In this document: piece by piece, positions 10,761 to 21,559 of the stretch
Layout of the letters: every line of letters starts with the position of its first letter
Position numbering within the stretch: position 1 is the first letter of the stretch
DNA from: Favolaschia claudopus
Lineage: Eukaryota; Basidiomycota; Agaricomycetes; Agaricales; Mycenaceae
NCBI GenBank assembly: GCA_037176885.1
Contig: JAWWNJ010000152.1
Span: forward strand, 372,001 to 436,000
Direction of reading: 5' to 3'
DNA: 64,000 nt
Program-made: the position numbers and the translations under genes
The notes under the pieces: generated by a model
Told to the model about the DNA's origin: nothing
Databases searched by the model: none
What the model saw: the letters and a program-made list of their open reading frames with translations, nothing else

Positions 10761-11127
10761 TAGCGGCACCTGGGTGCGGCTGAGCACTGGCCGCTGGAGG
10801 GGGTGGAACCGTGGCTGGTGGCTGAGACGGATGGACGGGGTGTGCGCACTTCTTCAGCGGGCGAGCGCCCTCGCCAGAAGCGTTCGGCAAAACCGGCACC
10901 GGGCCAGGAGGGGGAGGGGCCCTCCTCCAAATTAGGAAATTTCTTATCATGGAAGCCCCTTGACTCAGATGCTGAAGGAACCGAACTGGTCCTTGACGTA
11001 AACATGTACAAACATGCCGCATAAGGGCAATTCCCGTACCCACCATTGGCGGCGCCATCTGATGCCACCCCTAAAAATAGAACAGCCTAGTTCTGGAACT
11101 TTTGATGCCAGTGGAGTCGATTGGATT
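10761..11127. other. Unassigned GC-rich stretch
   Basis: No recognised domain. Short open frames exist on both strands but are low-complexity (Pro/Arg/Gly-rich) and have no supporting motif. It lies between the inverted gag copy and a GC-rich palindromic repeat. Confidence 0.4.
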
Positions 11128-11285
11128 TGACAGAAAATCACGGGGTCTTTGTCGAGATGTTGAGATGTCGCGAGCGGAGCGAGCGCAGCGGCCGCCCCAA
11201 CAAGCTGTGTGACCGAACGGAGGGAGGTCGGCGAGCGCAGCGAGTCGGCCATGCCGGAGGCAGGGAGCTAAAGCTTGTAATAGCA
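11128..11285 (-). repeat. GC-rich palindromic repeat, type B
   Basis: Reverse complement of the unit at 54443-54630: starts ACAAGCTTTAG, carries the hairpin-forming words CTCGCTGCGCTCGC and CTCCCTCCGTTCGG, then ACAGCTTGTTGGGGC and ACATCTCGACAAAGACC. One of five copies of two related types in this window. Confidence 0.75.
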
Positions 11286-11316
11286 CAAATTAGTAGTTTC
11301 GACACGCATAGGTCAC

Positions 11317-11840
11317 GTGTGCCCAACTCTAATGGTTATCTTCTACCGCCGCGACAGACTCCAACCTCGACGCCGAGCCGATAAGGAATCCTCATTGCCA
11401 ACCATCATTTCGCTCACCATCTCCGTTGCGGCTGTTGCTATCATCATTCACCACTTGAATTTCGTTGAGACCGATCTGGCCTCAACGGACATGCATCTGA
11501 GCCTGCTTTCGCAGCGTGAAAGAGATATTACTGTTCGCGAAGCAGAAGTTTCCCGCCGCGAGACGCAAATTTCGGACTTGATTGGCTCCGCGGTTTCGTG
11601 CCCGCGTTGCCCTACGGAAACAGTGTTCTTTCTGGAGCAAAGCCACGGGCGAGAGGCGCCAATTCCCGAAAGAAACAGCGGCGAATATATGGCAAGGCAG
11701 CGCAGCGTTGCCGTGCGTGCAGAAAGTGTCAAAAGCCGTGAGACAGAAGTATTGCGACGCGAACGTTGGATTGCAAAACAACTCGAGTGAGTGTGTGTGG
11801 TCACAGTCCTGCTGTTTGCTTACATAGCGCGTTGGCTTAG
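11317..11840 (+). CDS. Small membrane-anchored coiled-coil protein
   Basis: An open frame of about 157 codons, likely finished by a small second exon. Residues 28-47 form a hydrophobic segment (PTIISLTISVAAVAIIIHHL). The rest is heptad-rich and charged: RERDITVREAEVSRRETQ, a short CPRCPT spacer, then a second block RAESVKSRETEVLRRERW. A plausible intron, GTGAGT to TTACATAG at 11787-11827 (41 bp), would change the end to QLDALA and a stop at 11838-11840. Proteins with the REREAEVxRRE pattern are, as I recall, common in Agaricomycetes and of unknown function. Without splicing it stops at 11790. A single N-terminal membrane anchor and a coiled coil are what the sequence shows; function is unknown. 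Confidence 0.55.
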
Positions 11841-12285
11841 TGCGATGGGCGTTGCGGCAGCTTGAGACTGGATAAATAAGATTCGCTCGGCTGCTGCTGG
11901 CACCGTTCCAGAAGTAAAATGATGTACTTACAGTCAGGGTGGTGGTAAATAGGCGTCCGAAATTTACATGTGTTAATTATGCAACTCGAGAATCAACCGG
12001 GGGGTTCGGAGGGGCCGGAAACGTGTGAAAGTATTCGAGGGAATGAACTCTTTACAGTGAATAGAGCTTAGACACGGCCCAATAAGGGAATTGGCAGCGC
12101 CAGCGTGTCCCGCGACACTAATGAATTTCAATTTCTTGAGCCTTTTCAACAGTTGCATGAGTACTTAACGCTTCACATTGACAGTGACGGCAACGGGATG
12201 CATCTGATGGACCGCACGCTGGCCATCGCTTCGAGGACTAAACGGGGAGGCGCCGAGGTCGCCGGAAAAAAAACTTCGAGGTATA
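11841..12285. other. No gene recognised
   Basis: Nothing beyond short frames. A frame at 12105-12341 runs into the neighbouring MITE and has no recognisable motif. Confidence 0.4.
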
Positions 12286-12569
12286 CAGTCGAACCTCTCG
12301 TAACCCATACTCCTATCAAGCCATACCCCCTAGGCTCTTAACCCATAGAAATCTTGAAAAACCATGGTGGTTTGCAGGGAAATTCCATAATTTTCCGGTA
12401 ACCCATAACCCATAGCCATTTGAGTCGAAAACCCATAGTGAACATGCCCTAAAATGGCAATTTTGGCTCCTCGGACCTCGGTTATTGACGGATCCGTCAA
12501 CCCATACCCTCTCATAACCCATAGCCTTGGCCATCCACCGAGAGGTATGGGTTAAGAGAGGTTCGACTG
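12286..12569. mobile_element. 284-bp MITE, CAGTCGAACCTC ends
   Basis: Inverted ends of about 28 bp (CAGTCGAACCTCTCTTAACC on the right arm) flanked by TA at 12284-12285 and 12570-12571. The TA target and the CAG start are characteristic of Tc1/mariner-pogo elements. The word ACCCATA recurs internally. No coding content. A second, one-ended copy lies at 14350-14425. Confidence 0.85.
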
Positions 12570-13198
12570 TAGTCTGGTATAGTGCGCGGATTTCGCGGAT
12601 CGGTATTAGTCTCTTGTAAACAGACGCTACATACAATGGCCCTCGTACCTGCGGTGTATGTAGTCTGTCAAGTTGCTGACATCCGTGATTGGAGGTGAGG
12701 CTAATGCCGTAATGATTTGAATCATTTTTGGATCAATCGCGTCGTTGCGTCTCTTACAACGCGCTTTTGTTTATTCCATTTTTTGGAGTGTTCTTACAAC
12801 CCGAATTTGACAATACTCCCAACGTGAATGGAAGAAAAAGGTTCAGAATTGAGGGAGATCAGATTTGTGGGGGTTGGCCGCCGGCCATCCGCCGTCTCAC
12901 CAATTCTCGTTCCTATGATTTAGAAAACTTATTCTAACTTTGCATACCTCCTCAGCTATGCTATTCTCAGTGACTCATCTCTAAAGTCAAGCAACAGAAC
13001 GGGGCACAGTGGTGGTATGTGGTGAATGGCGTGTGGGAACATTTTCCTAATTCGAACATTACGGCATTATACTCACCTCCGTGCATCACCCCCGTGGCAA
13101 AATACAGACTAGATCGGTATACCCTTGCTCTATGGAACTTACGTGTTGACCGAGTGATAAACAATCCCGGTAAAATACTCTGACCACAATAAGCGATA
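12570..13198. other. No gene recognised
   Basis: No motif-bearing frame, repeat or RNA gene seen between the two MITEs. Confidence 0.4.
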
Positions 13199-13456
13199 CT
13201 GTAGTATTTCGTTCAATTAATAAGGCCATTTGGGGTGTGACACCTCTTACCAACCTGACCTTTGGTAAGAGGGCCTTGGGACAGTGTGACTTACGAAAAT
13301 TTTCGTATTTTACCCCCTTTTTGGGCCCAAAAACGCGTCAAAATGCGTGGGACAGGCAAGAACCTTTGGTCTGTTGTGACCCTGTGACTTACGAAAATTT
13401 TCGTAGGATTTTGGGTCTGTGACAAGTGACACTACTAATTGAACGAAATACTACAG
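13199..13456. mobile_element. 258-bp MITE with internal palindromes
   Basis: Inverted ends CTGTAGTATTTCGTTCAATT with TA at 13197-13198 and 13457-13458. Inside, the perfect palindrome TACGAAAATTTTCGTA occurs twice (about 13287 and 13388), and GGGTGTGACACC follows the left end. The same ends, palindromes and internal words occur in the larger element at 55084-56551, so this is the compact form of the same family. Confidence 0.85.
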
Positions 13457-14349
13457 TAAATTCCGCATTGGATCGCGACCGGATTTTGACTGACAAGACT
13501 AGATTTGGCTCTCTTGCATTCAGCAAGAAGAGAGTAGTCTGAAATTGTTGGCGGGGTTCGACCCGGACCTCGGTTTTGTCACGGCTGTAACATCATGTGC
13601 ATTTCCCCACGCCCCAATGGGGCATGACACGTATGCGCGTCGGTGCTGTGGTACGCAGCGACGACCCACTGTGAAGGCTTCGCAAGCCTAGAGAAGTATT
13701 GAAAGATTGCCCAGCCCATAGATAGACATAATTCAGTGCTATTGTACGCTTTAGGACCATAATCATCAAGCAATATTGTGTTCATGGAATAAGTACAGTA
13801 TCTTCGGCATACGTACTGGTTACGACCCCGCCCAAAGTCCCAGATGCTTCACAGTGGTAAATATTAGCCCCGGCAAGTGTAAATGTGGGGTTCCAAGCCC
13901 TTTATGCAGCCAACAAGCTCCATATTGGGCTCAAGTTGGACCGCCAAGTTTTCCGAACGACGTGTCACTGTCATTTCCTTATCCGACCGTGTGAACTGGC
14001 ACGTGTGTCACAGAATCCGAGGTCTTGGATGACAGGCGCCATCAAGTTCAGACTCTATATAATAGATTTATCGACTATCATAAATCTTGTAGAGTCTGAC
14101 TTGGTGAGACTAAGAAGAGAGTGTTGTACACTTGGTTGTACACCTGGAGCGGGTTACTCATGAATGAGGAGTCTTTGCCGGAAAATTGGACTTTTAGTGG
14201 GTATACAGCCCAGGAAAATTGGAATTGGTTGAATTCCTTATCGTTGGAGTCCCACACTGGTACATATAAATCGTGCAAGAGGCGTCTGATCTCTGGATCT
14301 GACCCACTATCAACTGCACGTGCATCATAAGGGGGCATATTTATGTTTA
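13457..14349. other. No gene recognised
   Basis: Contains GGGGTTCGACCCGGACC near 13563, which resembles a tRNA T-loop in isolation but lacks the rest of a tRNA. Short frames carry no motif. Confidence 0.4.
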
Positions 14350-14425
14350 CAGTCGAACCTCTCTTAACCCATACCTCTCGGTGGATGGCCAAGGCTATGG
14401 GTTATGAGAGGGTATGAGTTGATGG
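14350..14425. mobile_element. One-ended copy of the CAGTCGAACCTC MITE
   Basis: Starts CAGTCGAACCTCTCTTAACC after TA at 14348-14349 and follows the arm of the 12286-12569 MITE through GGATGGCCAAGGCTATGGG. No matching right end is visible, so it is a truncated copy or the left end of a larger decayed element. Confidence 0.7.
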
Positions 14426-15599
14426 GGGCATTACATAATATTTAAATTCAATATTTTCTTTAAAAAAAATAGGTGTCAACACAGATTTTAAACCAAATCT
14501 ACGCATGATCAGCTTGCGCACTACTTTTTGCGTCTTGATGTAGATTCCCGACCGAGCCGATGGTTCATAACCGTCGTCGGACCACGATATTCGATGGATC
14601 CGCTGACATAATCCGTCAACTCTTGATCTCGACGCGCAATGACTGAGAAGTGGACACAAAGACCAGATAAGGAGATATAATGTGCGCCAGGCTATCTACT
14701 AGAGTAAGGTATTCTGTCAAAAACCTGCCTCACAATCGCCGTCTCTGCGCACTTTCAACAGTCGGGGATACCGACCAACCAAACAATAATATTTGGGGGA
14801 TGTATTATACTCGCGCGGTCCACAGTCTGAACTGCGAGTTTACGGAAGACATACATGTAGTACTGTACGGGTGGTTATCCTCACAGAATTCTACAAGATG
14901 TCAACCGAGCACAACGTCTTTCTAGGGGGTCAATCGCGCAACGCAATCAGGGAACTGGCCGGCCGCTTGTATGGCAGGACCTCTGGTTAAAACCCGTAGG
15001 ACCTGTGGGGAGTTCTCTCCCTGGGTCAGATCCAGTGATCAGACTTGGATCGGACGCATCGTGCGTAAGGCATCTCCTTCACCGGCATCACTAAACGCTA
15101 TTCACCCAACGATGGAGCCCATGCCGTAACCATCTCGTAACGCCGTGATCGCCGGTTGTCGCCGCGATTTGGTGAATGCAAAGTCGGGGTGAATCTGGTA
15201 CTTAGAAGGTACATTTGGCACCGGGAAAATCTGAGACGCATTACACGAAGGGTACAATTTTCTCTATTCAAAACATCATGAAAAAAGTTTTTTCCCATCC
15301 AATTTGAGCCTGTGAAGTAGCGATAGGCAGGTTTTTTGTTTTTGGGGAACAAAACTCGCCTGTCGGTTCAGTTTGGAACCGGAAAAGTCAACAACGGCGC
15401 CCAGGCTATGTAAGACATGCTCGGCGAATGACAAGAAAGACGAAGAGTGTTGAAAAATAAACAAAAACACGCAAATAAAACAGAGACGGGGGATTGAACC
15501 GCCAACCAATCGCAAGAGCCAAGTGTAACGGGCACGGAAACCCCGAGAGGACTGAACTTGGACCAGAGAGGGAGAGAAACGGGGGAAGGAGCCAGGTAC
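14426..15599. other. Unassigned; shares a short word with 53.7 kb
   Basis: No gene recognised. CACTAAACGCTATT followed by ACCCAACGATGGAGC at 15090-15117 recurs at 53688-53727 with a few bases inserted, so a small repeat is present at both places. Confidence 0.4.
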
Positions 15600-15984
15600 T
15601 GGCGTTGATTCGACTAGCGGTCTCGCGGTATGAACGAAAATCGAAAACGAAAACGCGGCTAGCTGATAATGATCAGGCGGCCTTCCAGGCCATCAAGTCC
15701 ATCAATTGCCAGCTTCCAGAAACGAAAATGACCGGGCAAAGAAGCCGAGAGGATTGGATTGATGTCACAGTCACAGTATATCAATGTACGTGGTCCACGG
15801 CCGGCGGCCTTCCAGGCCATCAAGTCCATCAATTGCCAGCTTCCAGAAACGAAAATGACCGGGCAAAGAAGCCGAGAGGATTGGATTGATGTCACAGTCA
15901 CAGTATATCAATGTACGTGGTCCACGGCCGAAGCTCTACGGGGCAGTAAATGCGTAAAGGTCACCATTTCAACGGAAAACAGAC
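15600..15984 (-). repeat. Helitron 3'-flank repeat with 127-bp tandem duplication
   Basis: Two head-to-tail copies of a 127-bp unit lie at 15677-15803 and 15804-15930. The region 15600-15775 is related in reverse orientation to 49372-49540, sharing GCGGTATxAACGAxAATCGA and ACGAAAATGACCGG. It follows the last helicase frame, so it may hold the Helitron 3' terminus; a CTAG (minus strand) at 15618-15621 preceded by CCG would fit the CTRR end, but no clear hairpin is present. Confidence 0.55.
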
Positions 15985-16494
15985 CTACTTAGTCAAGAAG
16001 AATTTCAGGGTAAACCACATTGGTTGTTTCAGAGGTTGCTTGAGTGTCAGGGAGCAAAACCTTGATGCGCTGCCCCGAAGTTGCGCGAGAATTAAAAAGG
16101 CCACATAAAGCTGCCCATGTGAGAAAACCGGAATGCGAAGGTCAAGGCCTACAAACTTAACGGATTGACCTTGGGCCTTCTTGATAGTCAAAGCAAAAGC
16201 GAGTCGGGTGGGAAACTGTCTCCGGCAGAATTTGAAAGAGAAGTCGGTGGTGTTGGAAGGAGTGAGAGAGATACGCGGAATGAGAACCATTTCGCCGTCA
16301 TGGTCTCCGCCGACCAGTTTGCATTCAAGAACCCTTTCTGACATACGCATCAATATCATCCGAGTGCCGTTGCAAAGCCCTCGCGCTGGTGAAAGGTTTC
16401 GAAGAAGGATCAGCGGACAACCAACTTTAAGTGAGAGTTCTCCTGGTGGAAGACTTCCCGAGTTCAAAGTACGGAGGAACTCCACGGGATTCAA
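15985..16494 (-). pseudogene. Helitron helicase, C-terminal part
   Basis: Minus-strand frame with the Pif1/Helitron tail: SLKVGCPLILLRNLSPARGL, NGTRMILMRMS, then motif VI region FALTIKKAQGQSVKFVGLDL followed by VFSHGQLYVA. It continues the helicase at higher coordinates after a one-base shift near 16500. The end is extended by KQPLKQP repeats before the stop at 15985. Confidence 0.85.
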
Positions 16495-18157
16495 GGTCTC
16501 ATCCCGTCCTGGACCATCAGCACCAATTTCCTCGATAATCTTGTCAGCGCTGATGTAGGTGCAACCGTTTCATTGATGTCTGAGACGTCTGCATTCCGGG
16601 GAGCGAGAATCATGCGATTCATGAAGTACTCGGGAGGAGGAGGTGGAGTGCTGTTTATACCGGGATAGATGAAGTCGATAAGTTGGCGGGGAGCGCGTCA
16701 CATTCCATTTCTGGACGCAGAGCAACTGTGCCATCCGGCGTGCTGTTCCTCCCATGACCCACGTCCAGCAGCCACGACGCGAATTCACGTTCATCTTGGC
16801 CCTCGCTCTCCAATCTCATATTACGGTGCAGCTTGAGAACCTCAACACGGTGCCATAACGGTGAACGTCGAATAGAAGCGCCGACAATCTCCTCGCGAGA
16901 ACCCTTGGGAACAACAGGAAGGATTTGCTGAAAGTCGCCTCCCAGCACAACTGTGATGCCGCCGAAAGGTTTGTCATTATTAAGCAAGTCCCGAAGCGTG
17001 CGCTCGAGGGCTTCGACAGCATGTCGATGCTGCATGCCAATTTCATCCCAGATTATCAAGACCGTTCGACGCAGGAGATCAGCGCGCTGACTGTTTTTGG
17101 GAATGCTACAGAAAGACTCGGCGTTTAAACCATCGATAGGAATTTTGAAGACAGAATGCGCAGTGCGACCCCCCGGCATGAGTAAAGCTGCAATACCGGA
17201 TGATGCCACACAGAGAACGATTTGTTCCTCACTGCGCAATGAATGACATACAGTCTTGTAGACAAAAGTCTTCCCTGTACCGCCGGGCCCATTGAGGAAA
17301 TACAATTTGCCGGCCTTTTCGTGAGCGGAGTGGATAATCTTCTCATATGCAGCTCGCTGCTCTGGATTAAGCAGTAGCGAGAGACGTTCCGCTTGCTCTC
17401 GCTCCTCATCTCGATTATAGTCCAGCTGGTCAGCAATAAGTGGGTTCATGACCTCAGCGTCCCAGTCACGCTGCGGCAGCGGCATGGTTGGCCAATCTCG
17501 AAGATGGCGACCCGACTCTTGCAATAGCTTGTTGAGCAAGAAGAGGCCGTAATCGTAAACTTGTTCCTCGTCTGGAGTTCGGCACATGACCTGGAGACGT
17601 CGCGACAAATCATCGCAGATATGGTGTCGGAACTCTGCCCAGAGATTCGCAGGACGTGTCGGTTCACAAAAAAGAAGTAAGGTGGCGAAGAGCTGACGGA
17701 GACGGCTACCAGTCTGCATCTCGCATGCCTCTGCTAAACACTCCCTCCACTCGCCATCATCCTCCAGCAAACCCCGCGCCAGACACGCCTCCAGAAAAGT
17801 TGGGTGGAGGATGCCATTGTACGTTCGCAAATCATTGAACGACTTTGGACCCTTCACGACAGTCAAAAACGTCCGAAGATAGAATCGCTCTCCTGCTGTT
17901 GGTGGCACAAAGAACATCCGCCCAATCGCAAACCCCTGCTTGCGTATAGCCCATTCCTTCTCTGTCTCCTTCCACGTGAACTTCTGCGGGAATTCCTGGT
18001 ACGTGTACTGTTGCGCTATCTCTCCAAGCCGCCCCTCATCTGCATTAGCCTCAAAGAACGCGGTAAGACGTGTGCGCTCGCCAGCGGAGCGCTGAAGCAG
18101 AGCTTGGGGGTCTTCGTTGGGATCAAACCGCACCAGATGTTGACCTGGTAGGTGAAC
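16495..18157 (-). pseudogene. Helitron Pif1-type helicase
   Basis: Minus-strand frame that begins after the intron at 18158-18205 with VHLPGQHLVRFDPNED. Motifs in order: Walker A FLNGPGGTGKTFVYK, VASSGIAALLMPGGRTAHS, Walker B VLIIWDEIGMQHR (WDEAPM in many relatives), motif III VVLGGDFQQILPV, LKLHRNMR, then the linker GINSTPPPPPEYFMNRMILA with NADVSDIN. The helicase unwinds the displaced strand in rolling-circle transposition. Reading frame is kept to about 16500. Confidence 0.9.
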
Positions 18158-18205
18158 CTTTGGAATTTGTCAGTCCACTGTAGTCGATCAATAGAGTCAA
18201 CCAAC

Positions 18206-19531
18206 CTGGAGCCGGACTACGTTTGGAACCTGGTCATGCATGTCGAAGTGGAAGATACGCCACGCCGACTCAGCAGCAGAGATATATCTGCCCTCAACCC
18301 AACGCGTGATCTCATCTCGGTTGTTCCGGACCTCCAAGCCAGCTACGTCGCCTCCTTTCTGAATGTACTTGAAAGCATACTTGAATGAGCCGAGAGAAAC
18401 TGCGCACTCGACGTTGATGTGGCAGTTATATTTTGCGGAAAGGTATGGGTTATACTGAACAATCCAAGAGTTGTCAACCTGGACACCGCGTACATCGTAG
18501 GCCCGACCATCGTTGGGTCTGTAGTATTGCGGATAGCCGTTGTCGTCCATAGTAGTGTGATCGGTAAATGCCTTTGGATACCGCTTGGTGCAGCGGCCAC
18601 CATCCATGCAAGGCGAACGCAAGTTAGCTGCTCCACACGGTCCGTGAATCATGCATTTCTTGACGGTTTCAAACAGCAGGGGCTGAGTGTCTGGATCCGG
18701 CCACCGCGCCCATATGGCAGAGTCAATATCTTCGGGCGTTAGCAGCTTCTGTCCCTGTTCAAGGAAGATGAGGAGGTGGATGTGTGGGAGACCGCGCTTT
18801 TGAAATTCGATGGTATAGACGTAAGCCACTGCCCTTCCGAAAATGCCGTTCTTCCTGATGTCGTCAATGAGAGCCTCCTTCTTGAGCTGGAAGACTCGTG
18901 CAACTAAATCAGGACGGTCGGATGGGTGTTGTCCAGGTAGCAGCTCGCGCACAATCTCTGGCCAGTCTGGGTTTGTAGTTGCCGTTATAAAAAGATCCAC
19001 GGTGCGGTAGTACCGAGCAATGGCCATTGAGTCTTGAAAACGTTGTCCCATATGCCTCGGACCACCAATATAGCTCGACGGTAACACAAACCGCTGACCA
19101 AGGTCCCCAAGATCGAGGTTTTCATCAGCAGCGTGGATGGCATCTTCAAGTCCACTGTAAAGCTCGGCGCGCATCTTGTCTTGATTGAAACGGAAATACT
19201 CCAAACGATTCTGGTCCGCTGAAGCCCACATGTCAACCATTTAACGTTGGAGTAGTCGACATCCTCGCAGAATGGTTGCCGGTTCACTTGTACGCTGATG
19301 GAGACGGTATGCCACAAACCGTGTCTGAGAGAGCCGGGCAGGGTGGTCTTTGTCAGGCTCCTTCAGCTTCAGGTCTGGATGCCAGCCATTCTCCCCGTGA
19401 GGGAACAGGAGAACATAATACAGAGGGGAGTAGGCAGCATGGAGGTCACTTATTCGCCAAACTGAGGGTTCCGTTCTGATGACTTTGCAATTTTCTCCGC
19501 CATCCAGTGCAAAGCTTCGCAATGAGAACAT
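18206..19531 (-). pseudogene. Helitron Rep nuclease domain
   Basis: Minus-strand reading: YYVLLFPHGENGWHPDLKL, a join near 19240, DMWASADQNRLEYFRFNQDK, then QRFVLPSSYIGGPRHMGQRF, the HUH motif GLPHIHLLIFL near 18780, a Cys cluster (CMIHGPCGAANLRSPC), and the catalytic tyrosines in FKYAFKYIQKG near 18375. Rep nicks and rejoins DNA through a 5'-phosphotyrosine link. It ends VVRLQ at 18206, where a 48-bp intron (GTTGGT to CAAAG) leads into the helicase in frame. Confidence 0.88.
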
Positions 19532-20560
19532 TTGACGTTCATACGCCCAAGATCATGCCGTGAAATTGGCTCCGTGTATGGCTTGCGAGCGTCAGCAAGC
19601 TCCACCTGACGTCGGTGTCGGCGAGGGGCAGCCGCTGGCGCAAGTGGACGCTGACGATTGTTAGCTCCAGCAGGTTGCTGTGCACCACCGCCGCGGTTTG
19701 CTGCCGCCTCCCGTTCGCGTCGCTCTCGGTCACGCCGTGCTTGTTGACCTGCTGCACGTCGATTTTGAGGTGGCCGCTGCGAATCGGGTGGGTGTGCTTG
19801 ATTGCGACCTGCTGTTGCTGGCGGCGTCGGAAGTGGATTGTCGGTTGCACCCTGTTGTTGCTGCGCAAGGCCACCAATGCTGGCCGTTCTCTCCTGCTCT
19901 CGTTGTACGCGTTCGCGCTCGCGTCGTGCTTGCTGTCCGGCTGCGCGGTGGTCTTGGAGTCGTGGAGGCTGCTGTGAGTCCGGTGGTGTGCCTACACCAG
20001 CAAAATTGGGCTGTAATGCATCAGCAGCCATTAAAGCATCAACGGAGGGGGATTACTTGAGTTAGACGTCTGCGAGGATCTGGGGTCGGCGAGGGAGCGC
20101 GATTCTCATCTTGCCGAGCAGGTACACGGCGGCGGCGGCGACTGGGGGTCTCTTGAAGTTCCAGCTGCCGCGCACGGTCATCGTTTCGATTTGCCGCACG
20201 CTGGGATTCGGGGTCGCCGTTCGGACGTGTTCCGAGAGCAAGGGGAGGTTGGGTATGAGCTGCTTTGTATGGGGACCGTCTTCGTTGGCTCGCATACGGT
20301 GCTGCATTTGCAAGCGAACGCGCTTGACAAATCTGCGTGTCAGCATTTACACGGAGCGAAGAGGAGGAGGGTCGCGGTGGGGACCTGCACTCCTTCAGTG
20401 TATGCAACAAAAAAAGAATATTAGATACGCACATTTGCAGCAAAAACACGAATGAGATCCCTATGAATATCCACCAAAGCCGGGGCCAAGAATGCATAAC
20501 AAAAAGAGTATGTTTTGAATTGAAGAGACAGAGATTTGGTGCCACAGGTTTTCGTCTCAA
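19450..20560 (-). pseudogene. Helitron N-terminal Arg/Gln-rich region
   Basis: Two minus-strand exons joined by a 46-bp intron GTAATC to ATTACAG (20011-20056) that keeps the frame (PRRRLTQ then PNFAGVG). The protein is rich in QQARRERERVQREQ repeats and ends with the Helitron zinc motif HDLGRMNVKCSHCEALHWM. It stops after NPQFGE, where the intact family continues for a few hundred residues before the LFPHGENGWH part; so a deletion joins the two. The start is uncertain. Confidence 0.7.
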
Positions 20561-21448
20561 GTAAACGTTGAAGAAAGCCGGACTTGCGTCTTCATTTGTC
20601 GAAAGTTCCGGAGCTCACACTCAAGTGTTTGAATCAAGAGATATCTATTAGCAGTCTAAGGTGGTTTACAGAGCTCACTGGTGCCCATGAGCACGAAAGT
20701 ATGTATTGTAAATATATGTGTGATTGAGTCGAGTCGAGTCGAGTTTGTTTCAGCGGAAGTGCCGGGAGTACGTGGTGCGTAGTGCGGGGAGCCAGCTGTG
20801 CGAGGTGCAGGTAGTGCCAAGTGCCAGAAGAGTGCAGAGGAGTGCCAGGATGCCTGAGGGCGTAAAACACCTGTCAGGCAACGCGTCGAAGGTGAAGGTG
20901 GAGGAGAGGTTACTGAGTAACGGTGTGACGCCTCTGGACTCTGGAGTCTAGACCGAGCTCGGCGCCGAGTTATGACGTCTTTGGCACTACTTGGTCGCAA
21001 AGACGTCATAGGTATGATGTCGCCGGTGGCTGTATTCGCCGTTGTCAGTCAGTACTGATGGTAAAAGTGAACAACGGTGATTTTTACAGGCTCACCTATT
21101 GAGTATGTAGCTTTGAGAAAGCATCTGAACACAGCCTAAGATGATTTTATCACATCCTATGAAGTCAGATTGGCTCTGGAAAATGCCCTGATTGCAAAAT
21201 TGAGCAATGTGAGCCCGGGGGCCGATGTGCCGAGGAAGGCAGTCGCCACCGACAATCAGAACATACCATGAATACCCTTATTTAATGTAAACCCTCATTG
21301 CAAGACTGAAAAATACAACGGAAACTTGAAAGGTGTTGAGGAGGGCTGAGTAAAAGGAAAGGAGGGAAGTGAAGGCAAAGATTGGGCAAAGACGAATATA
21401 AAGGAAGGGCCAGCTCACACGTTTGACAGTTATAACTGAGTTTGACGG
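20561..21448. other. Unassigned stretch with small repeats and a hairpin
   Basis: Contains a short GAGTC microsatellite at 20725-20743 and a zone rich in AGTGCC words (20750-20870). A perfect 13-bp stem TATGACGTCTTTG / CAAAGACGTCATA with a 14-base loop lies at 20971-21010. No gene recognised. Confidence 0.55.
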
Positions 21449-21559
21449 TCAACTGTTAAAAGCTGTCTTCTGATTGGCCAGATAGCCCTTACGTGAACAC
21501 CCGTCCTTTGTATAATAGATATCAAATAGATATTGAAGGTAAGAGATCCTCCCAATTAA

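Larger units (their letters stand above)
15985..20560 (-). mobile_element. Helitron (RepHel), decayed
   Basis: A leftward rolling-circle element with all parts of a RepHel protein in order: N-terminal Arg/Gln-rich zinc region, Rep with HUH and two-Tyr motifs, then a Pif1-type SF1B helicase to motif VI. At least two introns can be placed (20011-20056 and 18158-18205). An internal deletion near 19490 and a frameshift near 16500 mean it cannot encode the intact protein. Terminal TC and CTRR ends are not fixed. Confidence 0.9.

Noticed and set aside
10445..10783. Plus-strand gag-like frame as a separate gene
   Set aside because: It is an inverted duplicate of an internal gag segment with no start context or downstream domains.
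13560..13585. GGGGTTCGACCCGG resembling a tRNA T-arm
   Set aside because: No D-arm, anticodon arm or acceptor stem around it.
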